A stretch of DNA of 64,000 bases from Youhaiella tibetensis (GTDB lineage Bacteria > Pseudomonadota > Alphaproteobacteria > Rhizobiales > Devosiaceae): positions 1,178,001 to 1,242,000 of the forward strand of contig NZ_CP041690.1 in assembly GCF_008000755.1 (NCBI RefSeq), written 5' to 3'. The notes beneath the pieces are model-generated. The model saw only the letters and a program-made list of their open reading frames with translations. It was not told where the DNA came from and searched no databases. Below are positions 32,989 through 40,937 of the stretch, piece by piece. The position numbers and the translations under genes were made by a program. Position 1 is the stretch's first letter. Every line of letters starts with the position of its first letter.

Positions 32989-33807
32989 CTAGCGAACATA
33001 GCCCAGGCGCTGGGAAATCAGGTTGGCGTGGTAGATCACCACCTTGTTGAGCTCGTCGATCTCGCTCAGCGGAAGTTGCCAGGCGGGGCTGCTGACGCTG
33101 ATTGCGGCGAACACGGCTCCGGACTGGTTGCGGATCGGCGCGCCGACGCAGCGCAGTCCCGGCTGGTGCTCGCCCTCGTCGATGGCAAATCCCCGTTCGC
33201 GCGTCGTCGCCAGTTCGCGTTCGAGGCTGGCCCGGTCGGTTATCGTGGTTTCGGTGTAGCGCTTGAGCCCCGCGTCCACGACGCGCTCGAGCACTTCCAG
33301 GGGCTGGTAGGCGAGAATGGCCTTGCCCACGCTCGTGCAATAGGCCGGGGAATTCTCGACCATCGTAGCCGGCACGCTGCCGTCGGCATGGGATTCGGTG
33401 CGCTGGATGACCACCGCGCTCAACCCGTCGAACACCGCCAGGTGCACCGCGTGACCGGTCAGTCGGTTGAGGGCGTCGACGATGGCGCGCCCCTCGCGGT
33501 GAAGTTCGAGATTGGCCAGGACGATGTTGCCGAACTCGAAGAGCCGCAGGCCCAGCCGGTAATGGTCGCGTTCCCGGTCCTGTTCGACGAACCCGACTTC
33601 CCGCATGGCGGCGAGCAGCCGGTGCGTGGTCGACCGGGGGTATCCGGTCCGGGCGCAGATATCGGCAAGCGAGAGGGTGCGATGGCTCGTCGAGAAGCAC
33701 TCGAGGATGCGGACGACCTTGTTGAGCGACTTGAGGCTTTCATCGCCCGAGCCCGCGCTTCGGGCGGTCGGCTTCGCCTTGACCGAAAGACCGTTCTGCT
33801 CAGTCAT
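32989..33807 (-). CDS. IclR-family transcriptional regulator
   Basis: A 272-residue regulator. An N-terminal helix-turn-helix (about residues 25-85) has LNKVVRILECFSTSHRTLSLADICARTGYPRSTTHRLLAAM in three pieces, and the effector domain contains YCTSVGKAILAY near residue 155 and GFAIDEGEHQPGLRCVGAPI near 215. It lies between the SDR operon and the DhaL-DhaK-DapA genes and is likely to control the tct importer and the lyase/kinase operon, probably from the ATTCC-rich region at 36620-36754. The effector is probably an aromatic or hydroxy acid, as for most of the family. This is inferred. Confidence 0.9.
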   Translation of the reverse strand: MTEQNGLSVKAKPTARSAGSGDESLKSLNKVVRILECFSTSHRTLSLADICARTGYPRSTTHRLLAAMREVGFVEQDRERDHYRLGLRLFEFGNIVLANLELHREGRAIVDALNRLTGHAVHLAVFDGLSAVVIQRTESHADGSVPATMVENSPAYCTSVGKAILAYQPLEVLERVVDAGLKRYTETTITDRASLERELATTRERGFAIDEGEHQPGLRCVGAPIRNQSGAVFAAISVSSPAWQLPLSEIDELNKVVIYHANLISQRLGYVR

Positions 33808-33909
33808 CTAGAAACCCTCGATACCGGCCCCAACCTGCGGCCGCTGGGCGGTGCACCCGCGTTTGGACCGCATAGCCGAAACTCCAACCTGCCTCAAGTC
33901 GCACCCCTT

Positions 33910-34521
33910 TCACGCATCGCCCGTCATGGCGCCGGTCAGCCGGGCCATGGCCAGCATGCCCGGGTCATCCAGGCTGATGCTCTTTTGTGCGAACATGCGT
34001 GCCCGTCCCATGCCGCAGGGGCGGTCACGGAAGTCGTCGAGGGCCTGCGCGAGGGCGGCCTGCGCCTGTTCCGCCACCTCTCCGGCCTCGCTGCTCCCTT
34101 CGATGGCGCGCGCCAGGTAGGTGAGGCTGTCGATGACGGTCTTGTCGCCGAGCGCGGCCTTGCCGCGCGCCATCGCCGCGTCGCGGATGGCGATGATAAC
34201 CGCGCCCAGCTCCTGCCAGGGAAGCTCGGTCCTGCCCTTGGTCGCCTTGCCCGCCGTCATCAGGCCGGTCACGACGAGCGTGCCAAGGCTCGATCCCGTA
34301 GAGGAGGCGCCGCTTTTGGCAAGCGCCAGGAAAGCGGCGCCGAGATCGGTTTCGCTTGCAAGATCGACCGCGGCCAGCGCGTCCACCAGTCGCGCGAGCA
34401 TCGTGCCGGTATCGCCGTCGCCAAGCTTGGCGTCCGCCGCGTTGAGCGTATGCTCCAGCTCGCCCATTGCGCCCTGCAGGCGCGTGAGCGCATTGCGCAG
34501 ATCCGTTACGGTCAGGCCCAT
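33910..34521 (-). CDS. dhaL: DhaL-type dihydroxyacetone kinase nucleotide-binding subunit
   Basis: A 203-residue all-helical ATP/ADP-binding subunit of the DAK family. The metal-binding aspartates are in AADAKLGDGDTGTML near residue 35, followed by SGASSTGSSLGTL and the C-terminal DPGMLAMARL. It starts 3 nt after the DhaK gene stop and forms the kinase with it. No DhaM phosphotransferase protein is encoded nearby, so the pair probably uses free ATP. The substrate may be dihydroxyacetone, erythrulose or a related short ketose or keto-acid. The exact sugar cannot be assigned. Confidence 0.88.
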   Translation of the reverse strand: MGLTVTDLRNALTRLQGAMGELEHTLNAADAKLGDGDTGTMLARLVDALAAVDLASETDLGAAFLALAKSGASSTGSSLGTLVVTGLMTAGKATKGRTELPWQELGAVIIAIRDAAMARGKAALGDKTVIDSLTYLARAIEGSSEAGEVAEQAQAALAQALDDFRDRPCGMGRARMFAQKSISLDDPGMLAMARLTGAMTGDA

Positions 34522-34524
34522 GGC

Positions 34525-35520
34525 TCAGTTCACCTTCCAGAACGGGCAATCGGCGGGCGCCGAGAGCAGGCCCTCGATCTCGTCGTCGAGGAAGCACAGG
34601 CTGATGGACGCGCCGCCCATTTCCATGGACGTGACGTAAGGGCCGACCAGCCGCTGCGCGATCTCGAGCCCTGCCTCCCCGAGGCGGGTGGCGAGGCGCC
34701 GGTAGAGAATGAAGAGTTCTTCGAAGGGGGTGGAGCCGAGGCTGTTCACCAGCACGGCCACGCGCGTCGCCCCTTGCGGACGTTCCTTGAGAAGCATGTC
34801 CGTCATTTCGTCAACCAGGGCATCGGCCGGCTGCATCTGCTTGCGCCAGATACCGGGTTCGCCGTGAATGCCCATGCCCATTTCGATCTCGTTTTCGCCC
34901 AGCGTGAAGCTGGGCGCGGCAGCGCCGGGGATCAGGCACGGCGAAACCGCAACCCCTACGGTGCGCGTGCGATCCACGGTGCGCTGGGCAATGTCGGCAA
35001 CGCCCGCGAGGTCGGCCCCACGCGCCGCCATGGCGCAGGCGGCCTTGTAGGCGAAAATCAGCCCGGCGACGCCCCGGCGCTTGGCGCGCTCCTCGTAGGA
35101 GGCGCTGGCAATGTCGTCATTGCCCAGGACCGTCCGCGTCTCGATGCCCTCGAGGTCGGCAAATTCGCACGCCATCTCGAAATTCATCCGGTCGCCGCCG
35201 TAGTTTCCGAACAGGCACAGCACGCCCGCTCCGCCGTTGGCCGCGGCAATCGCGTCCTGGCAGGCATTGATGGTTGGTCCTTCGAACACGTTGCCGATGG
35301 CGCAGGCGTCGAGCAGACCCTCCCCGACATAACCCGTGAACAGCGGCAGATGCCCCGATCCGCCTCCGGAAACCACGCCGACCTTGCCGGCCTTGGCCGG
35401 TGCGTTACGCGCTATGGCGCGCCGGTCATCGCCTACACGCACGAGCCCCGGATGGGCCAGACACAGGCCGTCGAGCATCTCGTCCACGTAGTTGCGCGGG
35501 TCATTGATAAGCTTGGTCAA
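34525..35520 (-). CDS. dhaK: DhaK-type dihydroxyacetone kinase substrate-binding subunit
   Basis: A 331-residue kinase subunit that binds the ketose covalently as a hemiaminal. The catalytic histidine is in MGMGIHGEPG near residue 215. Other hallmarks are VSGGGSGHLPLFTGYVGEGLLDACAIGNVF near residue 55 (in two parts) and LCLFGNYGGDRMNFEMA near 105. A TTG at 35520, 7 nt after GGGAGG, fits the usual N-terminus TKLINDPRNYVDEML. The operon order is DapA-family lyase, dhaK, dhaL, suggesting that the lyase releases a C3 or C4 ketone or aldehyde that this kinase phosphorylates. Confidence 0.9.
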   Translation of the reverse strand: MTKLINDPRNYVDEMLDGLCLAHPGLVRVGDDRRAIARNAPAKAGKVGVVSGGGSGHLPLFTGYVGEGLLDACAIGNVFEGPTINACQDAIAAANGGAGVLCLFGNYGGDRMNFEMACEFADLEGIETRTVLGNDDIASASYEERAKRRGVAGLIFAYKAACAMAARGADLAGVADIAQRTVDRTRTVGVAVSPCLIPGAAAPSFTLGENEIEMGMGIHGEPGIWRKQMQPADALVDEMTDMLLKERPQGATRVAVLVNSLGSTPFEELFILYRRLATRLGEAGLEIAQRLVGPYVTSMEMGGASISLCFLDDEIEGLLSAPADCPFWKVN

Positions 35521-35570
35521 TTCGTCCTCCCGAAAAGGCGGCCGCAGCAATGCCGCAGCCGCCTGGCGCA

Positions 35571-36506
35571 TCAGGCCGCAGAGCGACCGCGTACGTCAAC
35601 GAGTTCGAGCACGGGGCCGAGCGCGGCATCCATGAGAACCTTCTGCTCTTCGGTCACGCGCTCCATCGGCGCGCGCGGGTGGAAGAACTGGAGGCCCTGC
35701 TTGTGCTGAACGTATTTGACGCAGGCGGGCAGGTTGTCGTGCCGCATCGCATTCCACAGGGCATTGAGCTTGAAGTGAATGTCGCGGGCCGTTGCGTGGT
35801 CGCCGCGCTGCACGGCGTTGAAGAGCTTTACGGTCACGCCGGGCACCGCGCAGGTGAGCGCGCTGATCGCGCCATGGGCGCCGATCGAGAAGGCGGAGTA
35901 GAGCAGGGCGTCGATGCCGCTGAGCACCAGGTTCTCGGGCTTGGCGCGCAGCATCAGGTCGGACACCGACTTGAGGTCGCCCGAGCTCTGCTTCATGCCA
36001 ACCACGCCGGGAACGGCGTCCATGATCGCCAGCATGGCGTCCACGCTCAGGTAGTTCCAGGGAATGACGTTGTAGATGAGGATGGGCGTGCGGGTTTCTT
36101 CCCAGATCGCGCGGAAATGCTCGATCGTGGCTTCCAGGCCGGGCTTGAAGAGGTAGTGCACCGGGGTGACCTGGAGCGCGGCGATCTTCATGTCGCCCAG
36201 CGCCTTGACGCGGTCGATGGCCTCGCGGGTCGAGTTCACGATAAGGCCGGCAACGAAGGGAACGCGGTTCTCGGTGGCCTCGTAGGCCTCCTTCATGGCG
36301 GTGACGAATTCCTCGGTCGAGAGGGTGTGGCCTTCGCCGGTGGAACCGCCCACCACCACGCCGCGCACACCGGACTCCACCATGAAGTCGACCTGCGGAC
36401 GCAGGGCGCCCTTGACCAGGTTGCCCTGCTCGTCGAACGGCATCGACAGGGGCGGCAGGATGCCCGTGAGCGTGTCGCGCACGGACTGGGCTATGGGATT
36501 GGGCAT
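35571..36506 (-). CDS. DapA/NAL-family class I aldolase or dehydratase
   Basis: A 311-residue TIM-barrel lyase. The family Thr/Ser region is VVVGGSTGEGHTLSTEEF near residue 50, the catalytic Tyr is in PILIYNVIPW near residue 145 and the Schiff-base Lys is in VVGMKQSSGD near residue 175. The G-S-T-G-E motif is the usual pyruvate-carboxylate site. In the context of a TTT importer, an SDR and a DHA-type kinase, cleavage or dehydration of a 2-keto-3-deoxy sugar acid is more likely than lysine synthesis. The start at 36506 fits the family N-terminus. It opens the minus-strand operon facing tctC. Confidence 0.9.
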   Translation of the reverse strand: MPNPIAQSVRDTLTGILPPLSMPFDEQGNLVKGALRPQVDFMVESGVRGVVVGGSTGEGHTLSTEEFVTAMKEAYEATENRVPFVAGLIVNSTREAIDRVKALGDMKIAALQVTPVHYLFKPGLEATIEHFRAIWEETRTPILIYNVIPWNYLSVDAMLAIMDAVPGVVGMKQSSGDLKSVSDLMLRAKPENLVLSGIDALLYSAFSIGAHGAISALTCAVPGVTVKLFNAVQRGDHATARDIHFKLNALWNAMRHDNLPACVKYVQHKQGLQFFHPRAPMERVTEEQKVLMDAALGPVLELVDVRGRSAA

Positions 36507-36835
36507 CTCGTTCCTCCAACAAGGGGCGGGCGCGCAGCTCCGCTGCCTCCCTCATGCCCCGAAAAAGCTCTTGCCGCGCCGGAGAAATCGTCCCGGCTTC
36601 GGCGAGAGGCATTCAAATCCCACAATGTGGAATTGCCTCCCGACTATCTTCTAGCGATTCCTTTCGCGGAAAGTCAACACCGCTGCAAAAGCGCGGCACG
36701 AGGGCGATTCCGAAACGCATTGTCATTCCTGAATTCAGATGATAATTCCGGAATGCGGTACAAGATCACCAACAGTGGCGTGCCACAATCGTTCACGACC
36801 GGACATTCGGGCCGGTTCAACAGGGAGGAACTCTC
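36507..36835. promoter_or_regulatory. Divergent promoter region with clustered ATTCC/GGAAT motifs
   Basis: This 329-nt gap between the DapA-family gene and tctC holds no gene. It contains several short symmetric elements: CCACAATGTGG at 36620-36630, ATTCC-N6-GGAA at 36657-36671, CTGAATTCAG at 36729-36738 and ATTCCGGAAT at 36745-36754. They are candidates for binding by the IclR regulator encoded at 32989-33807. An AGGGAGGAA ribosome binding site precedes tctC. Confidence 0.5.
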
Positions 36836-37804
36836 ATGAAGTTCATCAAGCGGGCTGCCTTGGCGGCCCTGACACTGGCTTTGGCTACCGGCGGCGCGCT
36901 GGCGGAATATCCCGATCGCCCGATCACCCTGATCGTGCCGTGGTCCGCCGGCGGCGGCACCGATGCCACCGGCCGCATCATCGCGACCATGCTCGAGGAA
37001 AAGCTCGGTCAGCCGATCAACGTGGTCAATCGCACGGGCGGTGGCGGTGTCGTCGGGCACGAGGAAATCAAGGCGGCAACGCCTGATGGCTACACCCTGG
37101 GCATCATCACCACCGAACTGTCGATGTATAAGGCCGTCGGCTCGGCCGACATGACCTACCAGGATTTCACGCTGCTCGGTCTCTACAACGCCGATCCCTC
37201 GGCTGTCTTCGTCAAGGCGGATTCGCCCTACAAGACCATCGAGGAACTGGCTGACGCCATCAAGAAGGCGCCCAACAGCATCAAGGCCAGCGGTGCCAAT
37301 TTCGGCGGCCTCAATCACCTGTCGTGGGTGAGCCTCGTCCAGCAGCTCGGCGCTCCCGCCGACCAGGCGTTCTGGGTTCCGACCGACGGCGCGACCCCGT
37401 CCCTGCAGCTTCTGGCCTCCGGTGCGATCGACGTTGCCGTCTCGCAGTTCCCCGAAGCCCAGCCGCTTGTCGATGCCGGTGAAATCCGTCCGCTCGCTTA
37501 CCTCGGCAACGAAGCCAACCCCAAGCAGCCGGACGTTCGCCCCGTCAAGGAAGCCCTGGGCATCGACTTCGCCATCGCCGGCTGGCGTGGTGTCGGCGCC
37601 CCCAAGGGCCTGCCGGAAGACGTGACCAAGAAGATTTCGGCCGCGCTCGAAGAAATCGTCAACAGCGCCGAATTCAAGACCTTCATGGACGGCCGCAACT
37701 ACGGCGTCGTCTGGGCAGGTGGCGCTGACTTCGAGGATTACCTCAAGACCCGCGGCGAGGCCTTCCAGCAGGCCATCACCAGCGCCGGCCTGGCAGGCAA
37801 GTAA
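36836..37804 (+). CDS. Tripartite tricarboxylate transporter binding protein (TctC family)
   Basis: A 322-residue periplasmic receptor that captures a carboxylate and hands it to TctAB. The signal peptide ends GALA-EYPDRP, and the mature start YPDRPITLIVPWSAGGGTDATGR is the family signature. Further hallmarks are VVNRTGGGGVVGHEEIKAA near residue 65 and a C-terminal half with GWRGVGAPKGLPEDV. A strong ribosome binding site precedes the ATG. It begins the importer operon, with a hairpin between it and tctB. The ligand is presumably the acid degraded by the flanking enzymes. Confidence 0.93.
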   Translation: MKFIKRAALAALTLALATGGALAEYPDRPITLIVPWSAGGGTDATGRIIATMLEEKLGQPINVVNRTGGGGVVGHEEIKAATPDGYTLGIITTELSMYKAVGSADMTYQDFTLLGLYNADPSAVFVKADSPYKTIEELADAIKKAPNSIKASGANFGGLNHLSWVSLVQQLGAPADQAFWVPTDGATPSLQLLASGAIDVAVSQFPEAQPLVDAGEIRPLAYLGNEANPKQPDVRPVKEALGIDFAIAGWRGVGAPKGLPEDVTKKISAALEEIVNSAEFKTFMDGRNYGVVWAGGADFEDYLKTRGEAFQQAITSAGLAGK

Positions 37805-37822
37805 GCTCAGGCGCAAATCTTG

Positions 37823-37848
37823 GGTTCCGGGGCGCAAGTCCCGGAACC
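37823..37848 (+). other. Hairpin between tctC and tctB
   Basis: A perfect 9-bp stem (37823-37831 with 37840-37848) with an 8-nt loop, flanked by further complementary bases. Such structures after a binding-protein gene usually protect its message and lower transporter-gene expression. Confidence 0.65.
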
Positions 37849-37871
37849 TGCGCTTCTAGGAGGAGGAAATC

Positions 37872-38375
37872 GTGAAGCCGAACAATGTCGGAGATTTTTG
37901 GTTGGGAGTGGTCTTTACGGCCGCAGGGTCGTTCATCCTGATCCAGGCTCTCGGTTTTCGCCCGATGCCTGGAATGCCGGTTGGACCTGGCCTGTTCCCC
38001 AGCATCACCGGAGGCGCCATGGCGCTCTTCGGGCTGGTCCTGGCCCTGCAGGGCTGGTTCGCCAAGGCTGGCGATGATCTCAGCCTCGTGCCCGAGGAAG
38101 GCGAGGTGGCGGCAGAAACAGCGCCTGTCCGCGCCGATTTCTGGTCGCGCATCCCCTTCATTCCGGGCCTGTTGGCCGCCATCGTGGCGACCATCCTGAT
38201 CATGCCCCATCTCGGTTTCCTCATCACGGGCGCCGTTCTCACGGCCTTCCTTGTCGTCCTCGGCGGCGGCGGTTGGAAAAGCGCCGTCATCTTCAGCCCG
38301 ATCGTGACCGTCGCGGTCTACGCACTTTTCTTCTACGGCCTGCGGGTTCCGCTGCCGCACGGACTCCTGGGGTAG
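37872..38375 (+). CDS. TctB small membrane subunit of the TTT importer
   Basis: A 167-residue protein with four hydrophobic segments, the poorly conserved small subunit of the tripartite tricarboxylate transporter. Recognisable elements are FWLGVVFTAAGSFILIQALGF, MPVGPGLFPSITGGAMALFG and a C-terminal FSPIVTVAVYALFFYGLRVPLPHG. It starts with GTG after AGGAGG. It lies 3 nt before tctA and works only with it. Confidence 0.88.
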   Translation: MKPNNVGDFWLGVVFTAAGSFILIQALGFRPMPGMPVGPGLFPSITGGAMALFGLVLALQGWFAKAGDDLSLVPEEGEVAAETAPVRADFWSRIPFIPGLLAAIVATILIMPHLGFLITGAVLTAFLVVLGGGGWKSAVIFSPIVTVAVYALFFYGLRVPLPHGLLG

Positions 38376-38378
38376 ATC

Positions 38379-39884
38379 ATGGACGCCATTGCTCAGGGCC
38401 TTGCCCTCGTCTTCAATTTCGAAACCCTCATCGTCATCCTCGCTTCGGCGATCTTCGGCCTCTTCGTGGGCGCCTTGCCGGGTTTGACGGCAACCATGGC
38501 GACCGCGCTGCTGGTGCCGCTGACCTTCTACATGCAGCCCATCCCCGCCGTTGCCGCCATCATCGCCAGTACGGCGATGGCGATCACTGCCGGTGACCTT
38601 CCCGGCACGCTGCTGCGCATTCCGGGCACGCCTGCCTCGGCGGCCTATGTCGAGGATTCCTATCGCATGGCGCAGAAAGGCCAGGCGGGCCTTGCCATCG
38701 GCATCGGCGTCATCGGTTCGACGCTCGGCGGGCTCTTCGGCTTCATCGTCCTGCTGATTTCGGCCCCGGCGCTGGCCAAGTTCGCGCTCGGTTTCTCCAG
38801 CTTCGAATACTTCTGGCTCGCTGCGCTCGGCCTCAGCTGCGCCGCGCTCATCTCCTCGGGCGGCGTCGCCAAGGGTGCGCTTTCGCTCCTGATCGGCCTC
38901 TTCCTCTCCCAGGTCGGCCGCGATCCGCTGCTCGGGGCCGCCCGCTTCACCTTCGGTTCGGTCGAGCTGGCGGGCGGCATCAGCTTCATCCCGGCGATGA
39001 TCGGCATGTTCGCCCTGGCCGAAGTCATGCGCACCGGGCGCAACTTCCGCCTCGGCACGCCCCAGGCCAACGTCAACAACCCCTTCAAGGGCGTGCTCAA
39101 GGTCATCTGGCAGTATCGCAAGAACCAGGTTCGCGGCTCCATCATCGGCAGCCTTCTCGGGGCGCTCCCCGGCGTCGGTGGGGACCTGGCGGCCTGGATC
39201 ACCTATTCGCTGGCCAAGCGGACTTCCAAGACCCCCGAGAAGTTCGGCACCGGCCACCCCGAGGGATTGGTCGAGGCTGGCGCCACCAACAACGCGGCGC
39301 TCAGCGCCTCGTGGATTCCGGCCATGGTCTTCGGCATTCCGGGCGACGCGGTCACCGCGATTGCCGTCGGCGTACTCGTCATGAAGGGCATGGAGCCGGG
39401 TCCCCAGCTGCTCACCGTCAACGCGCAGAACTTCTACGCCGTGATGTTCGTCTTCGTCATCGCCAACATCCTGATGCTGCCGCTCGGCTACATCGCCGCC
39501 CGGTCCTCGCGCTGGATCTTCGAGGTACCGCGAGCCCTGCTCAACGCCGCGATCCTGCTCTTCTGCATCGTGGGCTCGTTCTCGATCAACAACACCATGT
39601 TCGGCGTCATCGTGATGGTCATCCTCGGCGTCATGGCGTTCATCCTCGAAAAGCACCGCTTCGCCATCGCCCCGATCATCCTGGGCATGGTGCTCGGGCC
39701 GCTGGTCGAGCAGAACTTCATCACCTCCATGACCATTTCCGGTGGCGACCTGCTCGGTCTCTTCAGCAGGCCCATCGCAGCGGGCATCGGCATCGTGACG
39801 CTCGCGATCTGGGCCCTGGCCATCGGTGGCACCGTCTACAAGGCCATCCAGGACCGGCGCGGCACGGCCAACGTCCCCGCATAG
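38379..39884 (+). CDS. TctA large permease of the TTT importer
   Basis: A 501-residue membrane transporter with about twelve helices, which uses the proton or sodium gradient. Family motifs are FGLFVGALPGLTATMATALLVP near residue 25, PGTPASAAYVEDSY near residue 85, and the second repeat SLLGALPGVGGDLAAWITYSLAKRTS near residue 260, with FGTGHPEGLVEAGATNNA. It is the last gene of tctCBA. Confidence 0.93.
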   Translation: MDAIAQGLALVFNFETLIVILASAIFGLFVGALPGLTATMATALLVPLTFYMQPIPAVAAIIASTAMAITAGDLPGTLLRIPGTPASAAYVEDSYRMAQKGQAGLAIGIGVIGSTLGGLFGFIVLLISAPALAKFALGFSSFEYFWLAALGLSCAALISSGGVAKGALSLLIGLFLSQVGRDPLLGAARFTFGSVELAGGISFIPAMIGMFALAEVMRTGRNFRLGTPQANVNNPFKGVLKVIWQYRKNQVRGSIIGSLLGALPGVGGDLAAWITYSLAKRTSKTPEKFGTGHPEGLVEAGATNNAALSASWIPAMVFGIPGDAVTAIAVGVLVMKGMEPGPQLLTVNAQNFYAVMFVFVIANILMLPLGYIAARSSRWIFEVPRALLNAAILLFCIVGSFSINNTMFGVIVMVILGVMAFILEKHRFAIAPIILGMVLGPLVEQNFITSMTISGGDLLGLFSRPIAAGIGIVTLAIWALAIGGTVYKAIQDRRGTANVPA

Positions 39885-39949
39885 CGTCCCAGACTTTGTC
39901 GCAACTCACCTGGACGCGCCGCTCGGCGCGTTCAGCATTTTCGGGCCTT

Positions 39950-40120
39950 TCAGTGCTTGTCCCGGGATCGCCTCGTTTCGAGGTAGTGCAAGCCCCCGGC
40001 CGCCAAGGTTCCCGCCGCGATGCAGATCGCGACCCCGATTCCCGTGTTGCCGAACAGGGCTCCGAAGGCCGTGCCGATCACGACACCGAAGAGTATCCCC
40101 CACACGATCTTGATGGTCAT
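39950..40120 (-). CDS. Small two-helix membrane protein of 56 residues
   Basis: A short protein with hydrophobic segments WGILFGVVIGTAFGALFG and GIGVAICIAAGTLAAGG, with glycine-zipper spacing and a basic tail (LETRRSRDKH). An AGAGGAG site before the ATG at 40120 supports translation. It follows the DUF1028 gene in the same direction with a 37-nt gap. No family is recognised. Confidence 0.6.
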   Translation of the reverse strand: MTIKIVWGILFGVVIGTAFGALFGNTGIGVAICIAAGTLAAGGLHYLETRRSRDKH

Positions 40121-40157
40121 TGGCGTCTCCTCTGTTTCTGAAACCCGGGTCGCGCCG

Positions 40158-40805
40158 CTACCGCGCGCGCCGGGGCAGCGTGGCGAAGAACTCGGCATAG
40201 GAGCCGGCGGTTGCCCGGTGAAGCAGCGCTTCCAGCTCGGCAATCGGAGCCTCCGACCAGTCCACCCGAAGGTCGACCTCCGCATAGGCTTCGTCGCCCT
40301 GGACGCGCAGCGCCGCCGAGCCGACGCCCCGCTTATCCCCGCCCGCCGCCGCTCCCGCCTTGAGGGCATGCAGCAGGCACGAGGCGAAATCGGATTTGCC
40401 CCGGTGCGATCGATAAGCCGCCAGCATCTGGGCGAGGACCTCTTCGCCCACGAGCATGTTGCCGGCAACCGCCACGCCTTCCTCGGTCAGGTGTCCGGCA
40501 AAGGGCACGCAACTCGGGCCCGTCCACCCGGCCGTTCGCCCTGCGCGGTCGATGACGATGGCTTGCCTGAGCGCCGCCTCCTGGTCCCTCGATAGCGCTG
40601 CGGCCAATGCCCCGTGGGCATCGGTTCCATCGATCAGCGCCAGCGCGTCGATGGCCAGGTAGGGATTGGTCATCGCCTGCGTGGCGGCTGCGCCGAACCC
40701 GGCTCGCGTATGGGGCACCAATGCGCCGACCATGGGCCCGGCCGTCGCCGTTGCGACGCCGAACGCGCCGGTTTCCGGATCGCGGGCGACTATCGAAAAA
40801 GTCAT
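40158..40805 (-). CDS. DUF1028 family protein (Ntn-hydrolase-like)
   Basis: A 215-residue cytosolic protein with the DUF1028 signature start TFSIVARDPETGAFGVATATAGPMVG and GAAATQAMTNPYLAIDAL. The family has an Ntn-hydrolase-like fold and is often found beside peptide transporters and amidohydrolases, so cleavage of an amide in the imported substrate is possible. It is divergent from the peptide ABC operon and shares with it the inverted repeat at 40825-40869. The exact reaction is unknown. Confidence 0.87.
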   Translation of the reverse strand: MTFSIVARDPETGAFGVATATAGPMVGALVPHTRAGFGAAATQAMTNPYLAIDALALIDGTDAHGALAAALSRDQEAALRQAIVIDRAGRTAGWTGPSCVPFAGHLTEEGVAVAGNMLVGEEVLAQMLAAYRSHRGKSDFASCLLHALKAGAAAGGDKRGVGSAALRVQGDEAYAEVDLRVDWSEAPIAELEALLHRATAGSYAEFFATLPRRAR

Positions 40806-40824
40806 GCACAGTCCTTCCTTCGAT

Positions 40825-40869
40825 ATTTATCATCATAAATTGACAGGTGGCGAATTTATGATGATAAAT
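40825..40869. promoter_or_regulatory. Perfect 17-bp inverted repeat in the DUF1028/ABC divergent promoter
   Basis: ATTTATCATCATAAATT at 40825-40841 is the exact reverse complement of 40853-40869, with an 11-nt spacer. Each arm is itself nearly palindromic (ATTTAT-N4-ATAAAT), so there are probably two operator sites. The FadR-type regulator at the end of the ABC operon (46132-46944) is the natural candidate binder. Confidence 0.75.
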
Positions 40870-40937
40870 CATCGATGCCTTCTTCCACGTCAGACGCGGA
40901 AGGGCAAGTGCGAGGGAACGCAAGGAGAGGTTTCAAC

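Noticed and set aside
32764-35709. 981-codon plus-strand frame across iclR, dhaL and dhaK
   Set aside because: It crosses several well-supported minus-strand genes and contains no conserved domain.
37776-39656. 626-codon minus-strand frame over tctB/tctA
   Set aside because: His/Glu/Asp-rich low-complexity translation typical of antisense to membrane-protein genes. tctA and tctB are clear.
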